A DNA stretch of 31,830 bases, from positions 17,733 through 49,562 of the forward strand of contig DHGV01000049.1 of the NCBI GenBank assembly GCA_002402945.1. Direction: 5' to 3'. This document shows positions 17,405-24,692 of this stretch, piece after piece. Made by a program: the position numbers and the translations under genes. The stretch comes from Pelotomaculum sp. UBA4789. Lineage in GTDB: Bacteria > Bacillota > Desulfotomaculia > Desulfotomaculales > Pelotomaculaceae. The notes below the pieces were generated by a model that saw only the letters and a list, made by a program, of their open reading frames with translations, had not been told where the DNA came from and ran no database searches. How positions within the stretch are numbered: the stretch's first letter is position 1; the number at the start of each line of letters is the position of its first letter.

Positions 17405-18472
17405 TTAACTTAATATTTTATCCTCTTCCAGATCAGAAACTCCGGCTTCATCAAAAGAAGCCATCTCATGGATAATTTTGGTGGAGGCCTCAATAAGATG
17501 CATCGTCAGGGCAGCTCCGGCGCCTTCACCGAGACGCATATTTAAGTGTACTACCGGAGTCAAACCAAGCTGTTCAAGCATCAGGCGGTGTCCCTGTTCC
17601 CCGGATAAATGAGAGGCAATTATGTATTCCCGGGCTTTGGGCTGAATTTTACAAGCGACCAGAGCTGCTGCCGTTGTAATAAACCCGTCGATCAATACCG
17701 GCACCCGCCTGGATGCGGCGCCAAGCATCACACCCGCCAGGCCGGCAATTTCCAGGCCGCCTACCTTGGACAGAACATCTAAACCGTCCTCACGATCGGG
17801 TTTGTTTGTTTCCAGGGCACGGTTAATGACATCGATCTTAACTTTCATCACCTGATCGTTTACCAGGGTCCCGCGACCGGCAACCTCTTCGGCGGAATAT
17901 CCGCCAAAAGCGGCTAAAATAGCGCTGCTCGGCGTTGTATTGCCGATCCCCATATCTCCTGTCGCCAGAAGTCCGGCGCCACTGTCGATCTCATCCAGGG
18001 CAACCTGGATACCAACTTCCAGCGCTTGAACGGCTTCTTCTCTTGACATGGCCGGGCCAACTGCAATATTGCCAGTACCGGCTCTTACCTTTCTCTGCAG
18101 CACGCCGGGAATATCAACCGGCGCCGCGACACCGACATCAACCACTACAATCCTGGCGCCGGCATGTTTTGCCAGCACACCGATTCCGGCTGAACCCGCA
18201 ATAAAAGCCGGCAGCATCTGTACTGTTATCTCCTGTGGCGCGACACTTACCCCTTCTTCAACCACACCATGATCACCAGCCATGATGATGACAGTTTTTT
18301 TCCCCAGTTGGGGACAGGGATTGCGTGTAATACCCGCCAGGCGCACCGCTATCTCCTCCAGAATTCCGAGGCTGCCCGGGGGTTTAATCAGGCTGTCAAG
18401 CCTTTTTTGGGCTGTCTCCATAGCAGTCTGGTCCAGATCCCCAATCTCCCTTAACGTTTTTTCCAGTAACAT
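17405..18472 (-). CDS. cobT: Nicotinate-nucleotide--dimethylbenzimidazole phosphoribosyltransferase
   Basis: A 355-residue enzyme of the lower-ligand branch of cobalamin synthesis: it transfers ribose phosphate from nicotinate mononucleotide to 5,6-dimethylbenzimidazole or another base, giving alpha-ribazole phosphate. Signatures are SLGILEEIAVRLAGI, IIMAGDHGVVEEGVS, GDMGIGNTTPSSAI, and the C-terminal RLGEGAGAALTM, which carries the catalytic Glu region. The ATG has GGAG 7 bases upstream. The gene stands alone, with a B12 riboswitch plus terminator before it and a terminator after it, so cobalamin should repress it by premature termination. Confidence 0.96.
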   Translation of the reverse strand: MLLEKTLREIGDLDQTAMETAQKRLDSLIKPPGSLGILEEIAVRLAGITRNPCPQLGKKTVIIMAGDHGVVEEGVSVAPQEITVQMLPAFIAGSAGIGVLAKHAGARIVVVDVGVAAPVDIPGVLQRKVRAGTGNIAVGPAMSREEAVQALEVGIQVALDEIDSGAGLLATGDMGIGNTTPSSAILAAFGGYSAEEVAGRGTLVNDQVMKVKIDVINRALETNKPDREDGLDVLSKVGGLEIAGLAGVMLGAASRRVPVLIDGFITTAAALVACKIQPKAREYIIASHLSGEQGHRLMLEQLGLTPVVHLNMRLGEGAGAALTMHLIEASTKIIHEMASFDEAGVSDLEEDKILS

Positions 18473-18515
18473 TTACATTCTCCTTTGCTACTATAAATTT
18501 CACTTATAATACAAC

Positions 18516-18547
18516 TAAAAAAACCACAGCCTTAAATCAGGCCGTGG
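18516..18547 (-). terminator. Riboswitch-controlled terminator in cobT leader
   Basis: On the minus strand CCACGGCCT and AGGCTGTGG pair over nine bases (one G-U) around a GATTTA loop and are followed by seven T residues. It lies between the cobalamin aptamer and the cobT ribosome binding site, so it is the likely expression platform: formed when cobalamin is bound, and disrupted otherwise. Confidence 0.88.
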
Positions 18548-18594
18548 ACTTTTCCATCATCCTCCGGGTTATACCGCGCTAGCGGACTCTATCC

Positions 18595-18765
18595 GACAGG
18601 CAGGTCTCCTGGCTTCGTTCATTGTTCACCGCAGCCTTCCCGTAAAACGCCCGGTTTTTACCGAGCTGAATCACAGTGGCATTACCGCGGCAGACTCCCG
18701 GTAACAGTGGCGGGACCGCTCAGGATTTACACCTGATTCCCTATTCTCCCTTGCGGGCACCTGTC
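18595..18765 (-). promoter_or_regulatory. Cobalamin (B12) riboswitch aptamer
   Basis: The minus strand carries the conserved B12-box GCCAGGAGACCTGCC (around 18600-18615) and the core GGGAATCAGGTGTAAATCC followed by GAGCGGTCCCGCCACTGT. The outer P1 helix is visible as GACAGG at the 5' end (18760-18765 region) pairing with CCTGTC at the 3' end (18595-18600). It lies upstream of cobT on the same strand, with an intrinsic terminator after it. The aptamer binds adenosyl- or methylcobalamin; which form is not clear from sequence. The preceding promoter should lie at about 18780-18820. Confidence 0.95.
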
Positions 18766-18865
18766 AGTTTGAAGACAATATTTTATTGACATCACTGTAG
18801 TTCTTTAAAAACTATGATTTTCCTGCCGCAAGCTGAAATAAAACATCCAAAAGCGAAGATAACAC

Positions 18866-21523
18866 CTACTGGTTTTCTGCCCACCAATTTAAAACCCGAT
18901 CCATTGCCACTGCCATTTCCGCCCGGGTTGCGCCCTGCAGTGGATTAAAATACCCCTCACTGCCCTGCAGTAAACCGGCCTCAGTTATCCTCCGTACCGC
19001 ACCCAGGGCGTAATCCGGTATCTTATTCAAGTCCTTGTAGTATATCCTTCCTTCAGGTTCCCTTAGGCTTAACGCTCTGTCAATCATTACGGCCATTTCG
19101 CTCCTGGTTATTTTGGCATCAGGCCTGATCGTGCCGTCAGGATAACCGTTTATAACGCCCCGTGCAGTTGCCGCCTCCACAGCCGGTTTGGCCCAGTCCG
19201 GGATATAATCATTAAAGGAGATTGTACTTTCCGGCGCCGGCCAATTTAATGCAGCACCCAGTGAAGAAACAAACTGCGCCCTGGTCACACCCTGGCCAGG
19301 CCCGTACGAACCATCCGGGAAGCCTTTCAGTACACCGCTTAAGGCCAGCCGGCTGACAGCTTCACCGGCCCAATGGCCGGCTGTATCTTTAAAAACGGGT
19401 GACGGCCGGGTGTCGTCAGCGAGCACAAGCCTGCCGAATCCCCATACTTTGGCTGAAATAGTCCGGAGTTCACCTTGGCCTTTAATCATTGACGGCTGTT
19501 CCTGCCATTCTTTTTTGTCAGCGTCATATAATAATATCACCGGCCGGTGACCAAGCGACTCCTTGCTGTAAAGCCAGTTAAGCCGCCAGGGATTGTTAAG
19601 AGGGATCTTCTGTCCCTCTGCCGGCGATAACGATACGGCGCCGAGCACAGCTATGCCTTCAGGGACGTCGTTGAATGCAGCCTCATAAGCCAGCCTTACT
19701 TCTGCCTGATCTGAAACGGCGCCGGCTGGAAACTGGACCTCAACCCAGTCGTCCATCGTTACTTCTGATATCCGGCCAGGCTTTATCTGAAGTTCTGTCC
19801 ATGCTGGCTTGACCGTGACCATTACTGAGGCGTCAAGTCCCTGGTAAGAGGCTTTGATCTGACCGGTGACCGCGTCTTCGGCAGCAGTAAATCTGCCGTC
19901 TGCAATTTCGCCCAGCTTATCGTTAACTCTCCATCTTACATCATCCGGTTTCAGATCAAAATATTCCCCGCCGGTTGTCTTCACTTTTGCAGATAATTGG
20001 GTATAATTACCTGGTTCAATTTTGATCGTGCCGGGGCTGATAAGCAGCTCTGCAAGCATTTCCGGGCCGATCACTCTCACCGCGGCTGTGCCGCTCGCAC
20101 TACCCAGCGAGGCGGTAACTGTTACAATGCCGCTTTCTTCGGGTGTCAAAATATTATCCTCAAATTCACCGTCTTCCGGGTTTACGCTGAATACGATGTT
20201 GTCTGGATTAACCCGGTACGGGTTATAATACTGATCATAACCTTTGACCTCAAAGCTGCCTTCTGAGCCTGCGAGCAGCATGGAAGGCCCGCTGACACTC
20301 AAACCGGAAAGTTTCCCCTGCGGTGCAAGTGAGAAAACACCGATCGCATCAGGTACTTTCCGCTGAGTCGTGGCCTGCGGCTGGTTGACCAGACTGGCGC
20401 CGAAATCTCCCAGATGGCGCGCGGCTAAAGTTGTCGAACCGCCGCCATCAAGATTTACCGCCCTCCATACGCCTAAGGAAATCAAAAAACCGGCCAGTTC
20501 CTCCTGGGTCATCCCAGCGCTGACTATTGTACCATCGGAGGAAACCTGTTTCTCAACAGCCACCAGGTAAAGCGTTTTCCCATCCTTGGAAATGCCTGCG
20601 GCTGTTCTGGCGTGCTTACCGGATATATTTTGTGTAAAATAAGCAGGCGGATGCCCCGCCTCGACCAGTAAAGCCTGACCGCCTACGGCGGCAAACAGTT
20701 TACTGCCCATGGGTTCAACCGTATAAATGTAGCTGACTTTTGCTCCAACCGGCAGGTTATCTTTTATAAATTTCGCTGCCTGGCCGTGCCCCTTCAGAAT
20801 ATAACCATCAGACGGAATCGGCGCCCCGGCTTTATCAGTCAAGACCTGCCGGACCACGCCGTTCTTAACAACAGCCTCCACCACACCGGACAAGCCGGCC
20901 AGCTTGCCCCTGCTGGTTTTACCCCAAAGCGGATTATACAGGTTCAGGGCTTCGGCATCTGATGACACATCCGACATTATTAAATAACCTGGTTTATTGA
21001 TCCCGGCAAGAGGGAAGCTTTTCCCATTGCCTGCCGTGACTTTGCCGCTGAAACCAAAAACTTCTATCAAAGGCGTTTTATCAACTGTAAGCCCGAATCC
21101 GTACATATCAGTCCTCTGAGCCGGGCTTTCCACCAGCTGCCCTCCCTGATAAGCCAGGCCTATAGTCCGGCCGCTGTCTTTGATTTGAAAAAAATCGCCA
21201 TTTACAGCAGCAACAGCCCCAGTACGTTTAGCCATTTCTGTAACAGTCTGGTTATTGTTTAAAGTGCCGTCCCCACCGATGATCGCGTCTATTTTCAGGT
21301 AGCGGTCGCTGAGATCGGCTTTTAATATGTATACGTTCAGCGGTCCGCCGTCAGTTTTCATCTTAATTGTTTCCAATAACGCTCCTTGAGTAATGACTTC
21401 TTCGCTGCTTGTTTTTGATATTATCTGGTATGCGCTTGCACTTGAAGGCAGTAAAAGATGAATCGTTAAAACCGCCATTAATATATTAAGCCATATCAGT
21501 AACGCAATACGTCTTTTAAACAA
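18866..21523 (-). CDS. Secreted phosphodiester glycosidase-like protein with three SLH domains
   Basis: An 885-residue surface protein. Residues 1-31 form a signal peptide (KRR, long hydrophobic stretch, then SSASA-Y). Residues about 70-400 match the phosphodiester glycosidase / NAGPA family, with VNGDFF, the conserved AVNLDGGGSTTLA near residue 360 and DAIGVFS at its end. A bacterial Ig-like part follows (about 410-580), then a short beta-rich linker. Three SLH repeats fill about 709-881 (KDTAGHWAGEAV, GFPDGSYGP, TRAQF; NGYPDGTIRP, TRSEMAVMI; TRAEMAVAM), which anchor proteins to secondary wall polymers. The TTG start has GGAGG 7 bases upstream; the longer frame overlaps the upstream gene. 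The likely substrate is a sugar-phosphodiester in the wall, which is inference. Confidence 0.88.
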   Translation of the reverse strand: MFKRRIALLIWLNILMAVLTIHLLLPSSASAYQIISKTSSEEVITQGALLETIKMKTDGGPLNVYILKADLSDRYLKIDAIIGGDGTLNNNQTVTEMAKRTGAVAAVNGDFFQIKDSGRTIGLAYQGGQLVESPAQRTDMYGFGLTVDKTPLIEVFGFSGKVTAGNGKSFPLAGINKPGYLIMSDVSSDAEALNLYNPLWGKTSRGKLAGLSGVVEAVVKNGVVRQVLTDKAGAPIPSDGYILKGHGQAAKFIKDNLPVGAKVSYIYTVEPMGSKLFAAVGGQALLVEAGHPPAYFTQNISGKHARTAAGISKDGKTLYLVAVEKQVSSDGTIVSAGMTQEELAGFLISLGVWRAVNLDGGGSTTLAARHLGDFGASLVNQPQATTQRKVPDAIGVFSLAPQGKLSGLSVSGPSMLLAGSEGSFEVKGYDQYYNPYRVNPDNIVFSVNPEDGEFEDNILTPEESGIVTVTASLGSASGTAAVRVIGPEMLAELLISPGTIKIEPGNYTQLSAKVKTTGGEYFDLKPDDVRWRVNDKLGEIADGRFTAAEDAVTGQIKASYQGLDASVMVTVKPAWTELQIKPGRISEVTMDDWVEVQFPAGAVSDQAEVRLAYEAAFNDVPEGIAVLGAVSLSPAEGQKIPLNNPWRLNWLYSKESLGHRPVILLYDADKKEWQEQPSMIKGQGELRTISAKVWGFGRLVLADDTRPSPVFKDTAGHWAGEAVSRLALSGVLKGFPDGSYGPGQGVTRAQFVSSLGAALNWPAPESTISFNDYIPDWAKPAVEAATARGVINGYPDGTIRPDAKITRSEMAVMIDRALSLREPEGRIYYKDLNKIPDYALGAVRRITEAGLLQGSEGYFNPLQGATRAEMAVAMDRVLNWWAENQ

Positions 21524-21545
21524 GAAAAAACCTCCAAAAATAATT

Positions 21546-22073
21546 TTATTTATGAGCTGCCCGGTCGAAATATATGTTTTTACCACTGGCGGATATCGGG
21601 ATACCCACCACCAGGTCCCCTTCTATCATGCCAATCCTCCTGGCCACAACACCAGGCCGGTACATGATGCGGTTGTCAGCGTTCAGGATACCGGCTGTCT
21701 TAGCTGCGGATCCCAGTGCTATACCCAGGTCCAGGACACGCCAGGCGCAAAGCGGCCCCACGAACTCCGGTCCTTCTTCAGCCTTCAAATCAACACAGCG
21801 GTTATAACCGCAGGCGCCGCAGTTCAAGCCGACAGGCGCTGCCTTGTCCAGGGAAATCAGCAGCAAAGCATCGGATTGCCGTATATTTTCCCCGTCCCGG
21901 TCAAAATTGACTGCATTTTTTTCCTTACCGTAGCTGTCCATGGCAGCGGCCAATATAACCAGCTCTTCCCCTGCTATCACCTTTGTCCTGATGTAGTCCT
22001 GCCCTGCTGATTTCGGCGCTGTGCGGGCGGCCAGCTCCATCAGGCCTGCCGCCAGCTTCATAATATTTTGCAT
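21546..22073 (-). CDS. DUF2148 ferredoxin-domain protein
   Basis: A 175-residue protein of the DUF2148 family, described as containing a ferredoxin domain. The cysteine-rich core is LNCGACGYNRCVDL (about residues 83-96) followed by PLCAWRVLDLGIALGSA; these could hold an iron-sulfur cluster. The C-terminus YRPGVVARRIGMIEGDLVVG and IPISASGKNIYFDR is also typical of the family. No function is established. The ATG has AGAGGTG 7 bases upstream. It ends 22 bases before the SLH gene, so the two may share a transcript, and it is divergent from the copper-amine-oxidase-like gene. Confidence 0.8.
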   Translation of the reverse strand: MQNIMKLAAGLMELAARTAPKSAGQDYIRTKVIAGEELVILAAAMDSYGKEKNAVNFDRDGENIRQSDALLLISLDKAAPVGLNCGACGYNRCVDLKAEEGPEFVGPLCAWRVLDLGIALGSAAKTAGILNADNRIMYRPGVVARRIGMIEGDLVVGIPISASGKNIYFDRAAHK

Positions 22074-22190
22074 GCAAAAACACCTCTCAATGCCAGGTAT
22101 ATTTTAATATGTTTAATTTAAGAATATATCCGCGCTGCACCTCAATTATAAATCAGGGCGTAAAAATACTCAACCACACGAAAAATTTAC

Positions 22191-22202
22191 TTAGTTAACT
22201 AA
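22191..22202. promoter_or_regulatory. Candidate operator palindrome TTAGTTAACTAA
   Basis: A perfect 12-base palindrome in the divergent region between the DUF2148 gene and the secreted copper-amine-oxidase-like gene. It has the size and symmetry of a dimeric regulator's half-sites (MarR- or TetR-like). It sits in an AT-rich context where short palindromes arise by chance, so the call is tentative. Confidence 0.3.
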
Positions 22203-22420
22203 ATCATATTAAATACAGCTTTAGAAAATGATAAAAATTTAATTATTGTTTTTTAATAATTTAATTTTAACATTAATAAAAACATTAATAATAACCAAAT
22301 TAATTTTTATAGATAAAGGAGGCATTATTTATGATAATAATTTAAAAAAATGGGATTTTTAAACTAATTTTCAATCATGCAAAATGTATGTTTCCAAAAA
22401 ACAAAATGCAAGGAGGACTG

Positions 22421-22498
22421 ATGCATGATAAAAAAATAAAAGAAATTTGTAATATTAAATTTTCATTCAGCATTGTGTTATTTATTAAGCTAAACTAA
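22421..22498 (+). CDS. Possible 25-aa leader peptide
   Basis: An ATG 4 bases after AGGAGG opens a 25-codon frame beginning MHDKKIKEIC and ending in a hydrophobic stretch (FSFSIVLFIKL). The stop lies just before the GGGAGGG site of the secreted protein gene at 22517. A second ATG three bases later, in another frame, would make only a four-residue peptide. Two SD-led short ORFs in a row before a normal gene suggest translated leader peptides, or a decayed gene; no homologue is recognised. Confidence 0.35.
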   Translation: MHDKKIKEICNIKFSFSIVLFIKLN

Positions 22499-22516
22499 AA
22501 ATGGGAGGGAAAATGA

Positions 22517-23293
22517 ATGAGAAAATATTATGCTTGGAAACCCGCAACGGCAATTATATTTGCTGTTGCCTTGATCTTATGTTTTTCCGCATTAACACAA
22601 AATGCAGCGGCTCAAGTCACTGATTTCCAGATCAAATCGGCAACAATACACAATCCCGGACATATAGATGTTACTGTGCAATGCAATATCTCAGACGATA
22701 GCCCTGAGGGTCTATATGTAAGAGTAAGCATATTAGACAGCGCAAACCATGTCATGGACTCACAGAAGTATGATTGGCCCAGTGGAATTACCGAAATAAA
22801 AACTTTTAGCTTTATCGGCATTCCTATGCGAGGGGAAGACTATTTAGTGCAGGTTGATGCCTATTCTCCCACCTACCTGCATCATTTTCTGCAGGCCACC
22901 GCCAAAAATGAAATAAGGGTATTTACCAACGGCTACCAGCTGACTTTAGACGTACCGCCATTCATTAGTAATGGCAAAACCCTCGTTCCCTTAAGAGGAG
23001 TTTTTGAATCTCTCGGCGCCAAGGTTTCCTGGGATGAGACGAAACAAGAGGTTACAATCATCAAAGACGAACAGACTCTGATTCTTCCTTTGAACCAAAA
23101 CAACGCGCTGAAAAACGGGGAACAAGTCGTCCTCGATGTTCCGGCCCAGCTCGTTAATGGCCGGACAATGGTTCCGGTTCGTTTTATCGCTGAAACGTTA
23201 GGCGGTACAGTGGAATGGGATGCTAACGACTACGCAATCAGGATTCTAACAGGCCTTGGCACAGGTGAGACAGGCGGGTCAGAGTTACAATAA
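22517..23293 (+). CDS. Secreted protein with copper amine oxidase N-terminal-like domain
   Basis: A 258-residue exported protein. Residues 1-31 form a signal peptide (MRKYYAWKP, hydrophobic core, QNAAA-Q). Residues about 35-135 form an unassigned beta-rich domain. Residues about 140-248 carry two copies of the copper amine oxidase N1-like repeat (PF07833): PPFISNGKTLVPLRGVFESL with GAKVSWDE, then PAQLVNGRTMVPVRFIAETL with GGTVEWDA. Despite its name, this domain in Clostridia is not an oxidase; it is thought to bind cell-wall or surface components. The ATG has GGAGGG 7 bases upstream. It is a monocistronic plus-strand gene among minus-strand neighbours. Confidence 0.88.
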   Translation: MRKYYAWKPATAIIFAVALILCFSALTQNAAAQVTDFQIKSATIHNPGHIDVTVQCNISDDSPEGLYVRVSILDSANHVMDSQKYDWPSGITEIKTFSFIGIPMRGEDYLVQVDAYSPTYLHHFLQATAKNEIRVFTNGYQLTLDVPPFISNGKTLVPLRGVFESLGAKVSWDETKQEVTIIKDEQTLILPLNQNNALKNGEQVVLDVPAQLVNGRTMVPVRFIAETLGGTVEWDANDYAIRILTGLGTGETGGSELQ

Positions 23294-23294
23294 G

Positions 23295-23429
23295 TTTCGC
23301 AAATTTAAATAAGCGTCCTAATAAATAAGGACAGATGCCAAAAGGATTGAGGACGGGACAACGAAAGCCTCACATATGCAAAAAGAAACAGCCAGTATAG
23401 ATGCCAAGTGGCAAATAAAATTTGCGAAA
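23295..23429. repeat. 135-bp element with perfect 12-bp terminal inverted repeats
   Basis: TTTCGCAAATTT at 23295-23306 and its exact reverse complement AAATTTGCGAAA at 23418-23429 enclose 111 bases with no gene. Inside are a GTCCT/AGGAC hairpin (around 23315-23331), a direct repeat AGATGCCA, and a TGCCAAGTGGCA palindrome near 23402-23413. The left end begins one base after the stop-proximal region of the secreted protein gene. It could be a MITE-like element or a long-range RNA stem. I see no clear target duplication. Confidence 0.5.
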
Positions 23430-23510
23430 ACCTGTTGTTGGTACCTATTGGAGAATTTTAATTTGTGTAATTTGTTATTACATTGAGATGCAAATGGTTG
23501 CAGGATACGA

Positions 23511-23537
23511 AGGAGCCCGCAGGGACTGCGGGTTCCT
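23511..23537. terminator. Terminator hairpin between convergent genes
   Basis: An 11-base stem AGGAGCCCGCA/TGCGGGTTCCT with a GGGAC loop (one G-T step) lies just before the end of ychF. On the plus strand it is followed by CTGTTT; on the minus strand there is no U-tract. It probably ends the plus-strand transcript of the secreted protein gene and may shield the ychF mRNA end. Confidence 0.6.
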
Positions 23538-23541
23538 CTGT

Positions 23542-24636
23542 TTAAACATTAAACCTGAAATTAATGATGTCCCCATCCTCGACGATGTACTCTTTGCCCT
23601 CCAGGCGGCTCAAGCCTTTTTCTTTAACCTTTGCCATACTGCCAAGACTCTCCAGGTCCCGGTATTTCACAACTTCGGCCCTGATGAACCCTCTTTCGAT
23701 GTCTGAGTGAATTTTTCCTGCTGCCTGCTTGGCATGAGTTCCCTTCTGGATTGTCCAGGCCTTCACCTCGTCTTCGCCTACGGTAAAAAACGAGATCAAC
23801 CCTAAAAAATCATATGCCGCCCGGGCCAACCGGTCAATACCGGACTCTATGATACCCAGGTCAGCCATAAAGATCTCCCTGTCCTCATCCGGCAGCTGGC
23901 TGATTTCCATTTCAATCCTGCCGCAAATTTCCAGGCAAGGGATCCCTCGCTTGTCAGCGTAAGCCTTGATTTCGTCTTTGCCGGGGTAATGTTTTAGTTT
24001 AAACTGCTGTTCATCAGTATTTATAACCAGCAACATTGGTTTTTCAGTCAGGAAGCTGTAGTTTTTTAAAACCGACTTTTCCTGTTCATTCAAGTCAAGC
24101 CGCCCTATTGATATTTCATTCTCCAGGGCATCCAGATTTTTTTCCAGGACTTCAATTTCTATAAGGTTCTCTTTTTTTACCTTTTTACCGCTTTTTATTC
24201 TTTCGATTCGCTTCTCAATGATCTCCATATCAGCCAGAAGCAGTTCCACGTTGATCGTATCAATATCCCGCAGGGGATCTATGCCACCGCTCACATGCGG
24301 TACATCTTCATTGGTGAAGGAGCGCACAATATGGGCGAGCATATCCACATTTCTGATCGAATTTAAAAACTGGTTGCCCACACCCTGCCCCTGGCTCGAT
24401 CCCTGCACCAGCCCAGGCACATCACTGAACTGAATCAAGGCGTGTGTTGTCTTGCGAGGCTTGTACATGCCACTGAGAAAATCAATCCTGCGATCAGCAA
24501 GCATAGCAGCCTTGATATTGGTTTCGGCCTTACCGGTTAAGAAATTTGATGTTTCGGCATTGGCGCCGGTCAAAAGGTTAAAAATAGTGGTTTTGCCCAC
24601 CATCGGCAGCCCGATCAGTCCGCAATTCAGATTCAC
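23542..24636 (-). CDS. ychF: Divergent YchF/Obg-family GTPase with TGS domain
   Basis: A 364-residue P-loop NTPase of the YchF type with the family's domain order: G domain, helical hairpin insertion (about 125-200, charged coiled-coil), and C-terminal TGS domain. Motifs are P-loop GLPMVGKTT, DVPGLVQGSSQGQGVG (G3 and switch), INTDE in place of NKxD, and TGS residues FFTVGEDEVKAWTI with DGDIINFRFNV. Canonical YchF has GxPNVGKST, so this is a diverged member. YchF binds ATP better than GTP and associates with ribosomes. The GTG at 24636 gives the normal start (MNLNCGLIGLP) with GGTGA 5 bases upstream; an ATG two codons earlier is possible. Confidence 0.85.
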   Translation of the reverse strand: MNLNCGLIGLPMVGKTTIFNLLTGANAETSNFLTGKAETNIKAAMLADRRIDFLSGMYKPRKTTHALIQFSDVPGLVQGSSQGQGVGNQFLNSIRNVDMLAHIVRSFTNEDVPHVSGGIDPLRDIDTINVELLLADMEIIEKRIERIKSGKKVKKENLIEIEVLEKNLDALENEISIGRLDLNEQEKSVLKNYSFLTEKPMLLVINTDEQQFKLKHYPGKDEIKAYADKRGIPCLEICGRIEMEISQLPDEDREIFMADLGIIESGIDRLARAAYDFLGLISFFTVGEDEVKAWTIQKGTHAKQAAGKIHSDIERGFIRAEVVKYRDLESLGSMAKVKEKGLSRLEGKEYIVEDGDIINFRFNV

Positions 24637-24659
24637 TGTCATCACCCGGATTGTAGTTT

Positions 24660-24676
24660 ACCACCTGGCAGGTGGT
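24660..24676. other. Hairpin between ychF and deacetylase-like gene
   Basis: A perfect 7-base stem ACCACCT/AGGTGGT with a GGC loop lies in the short gap upstream of ychF. On the plus strand it is followed by TTTTAC, on the minus strand by AAACTAC. It has no U-tract on the strand of the flanking genes, so a terminator role there is doubtful. Confidence 0.3.
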
Positions 24677-24692
24677 TTTACAAACATATTTT

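Larger units (their letters stand above)
22074..22516. other. Very AT-rich divergent intergenic region with two SD-led short ORFs
   Basis: This 443-base region between the minus-strand DUF2148 gene and the plus-strand copper-amine-oxidase-like gene is far more AT-rich than its neighbours. It contains many TAAT/TTAA stretches that could serve as promoters, which makes any single promoter call unsafe. On the plus strand there are two strong ribosome binding sites not attached to a normal gene: AAAGGAGG at 22315-22322 before a four-codon ORF (22331-22345), and AAGGAGG ending at 22416 before a 25-codon ORF (22421-22498). A perfect TTAGTTAACTAA palindrome is at 22191-22202. Confidence 0.6.

Noticed and set aside
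23330..23420. Possible c-di-GMP (GEMM-I) riboswitch, from GGGACAACGAAAGCC and ACAGCC motifs
   Set aside because: Only partial likeness; spacing and the core GCAAA and tetraloop receptor are not convincing, it lies downstream rather than upstream of a gene on its strand, and the 12-bp inverted ends explain the region better. A covariance search would settle it.
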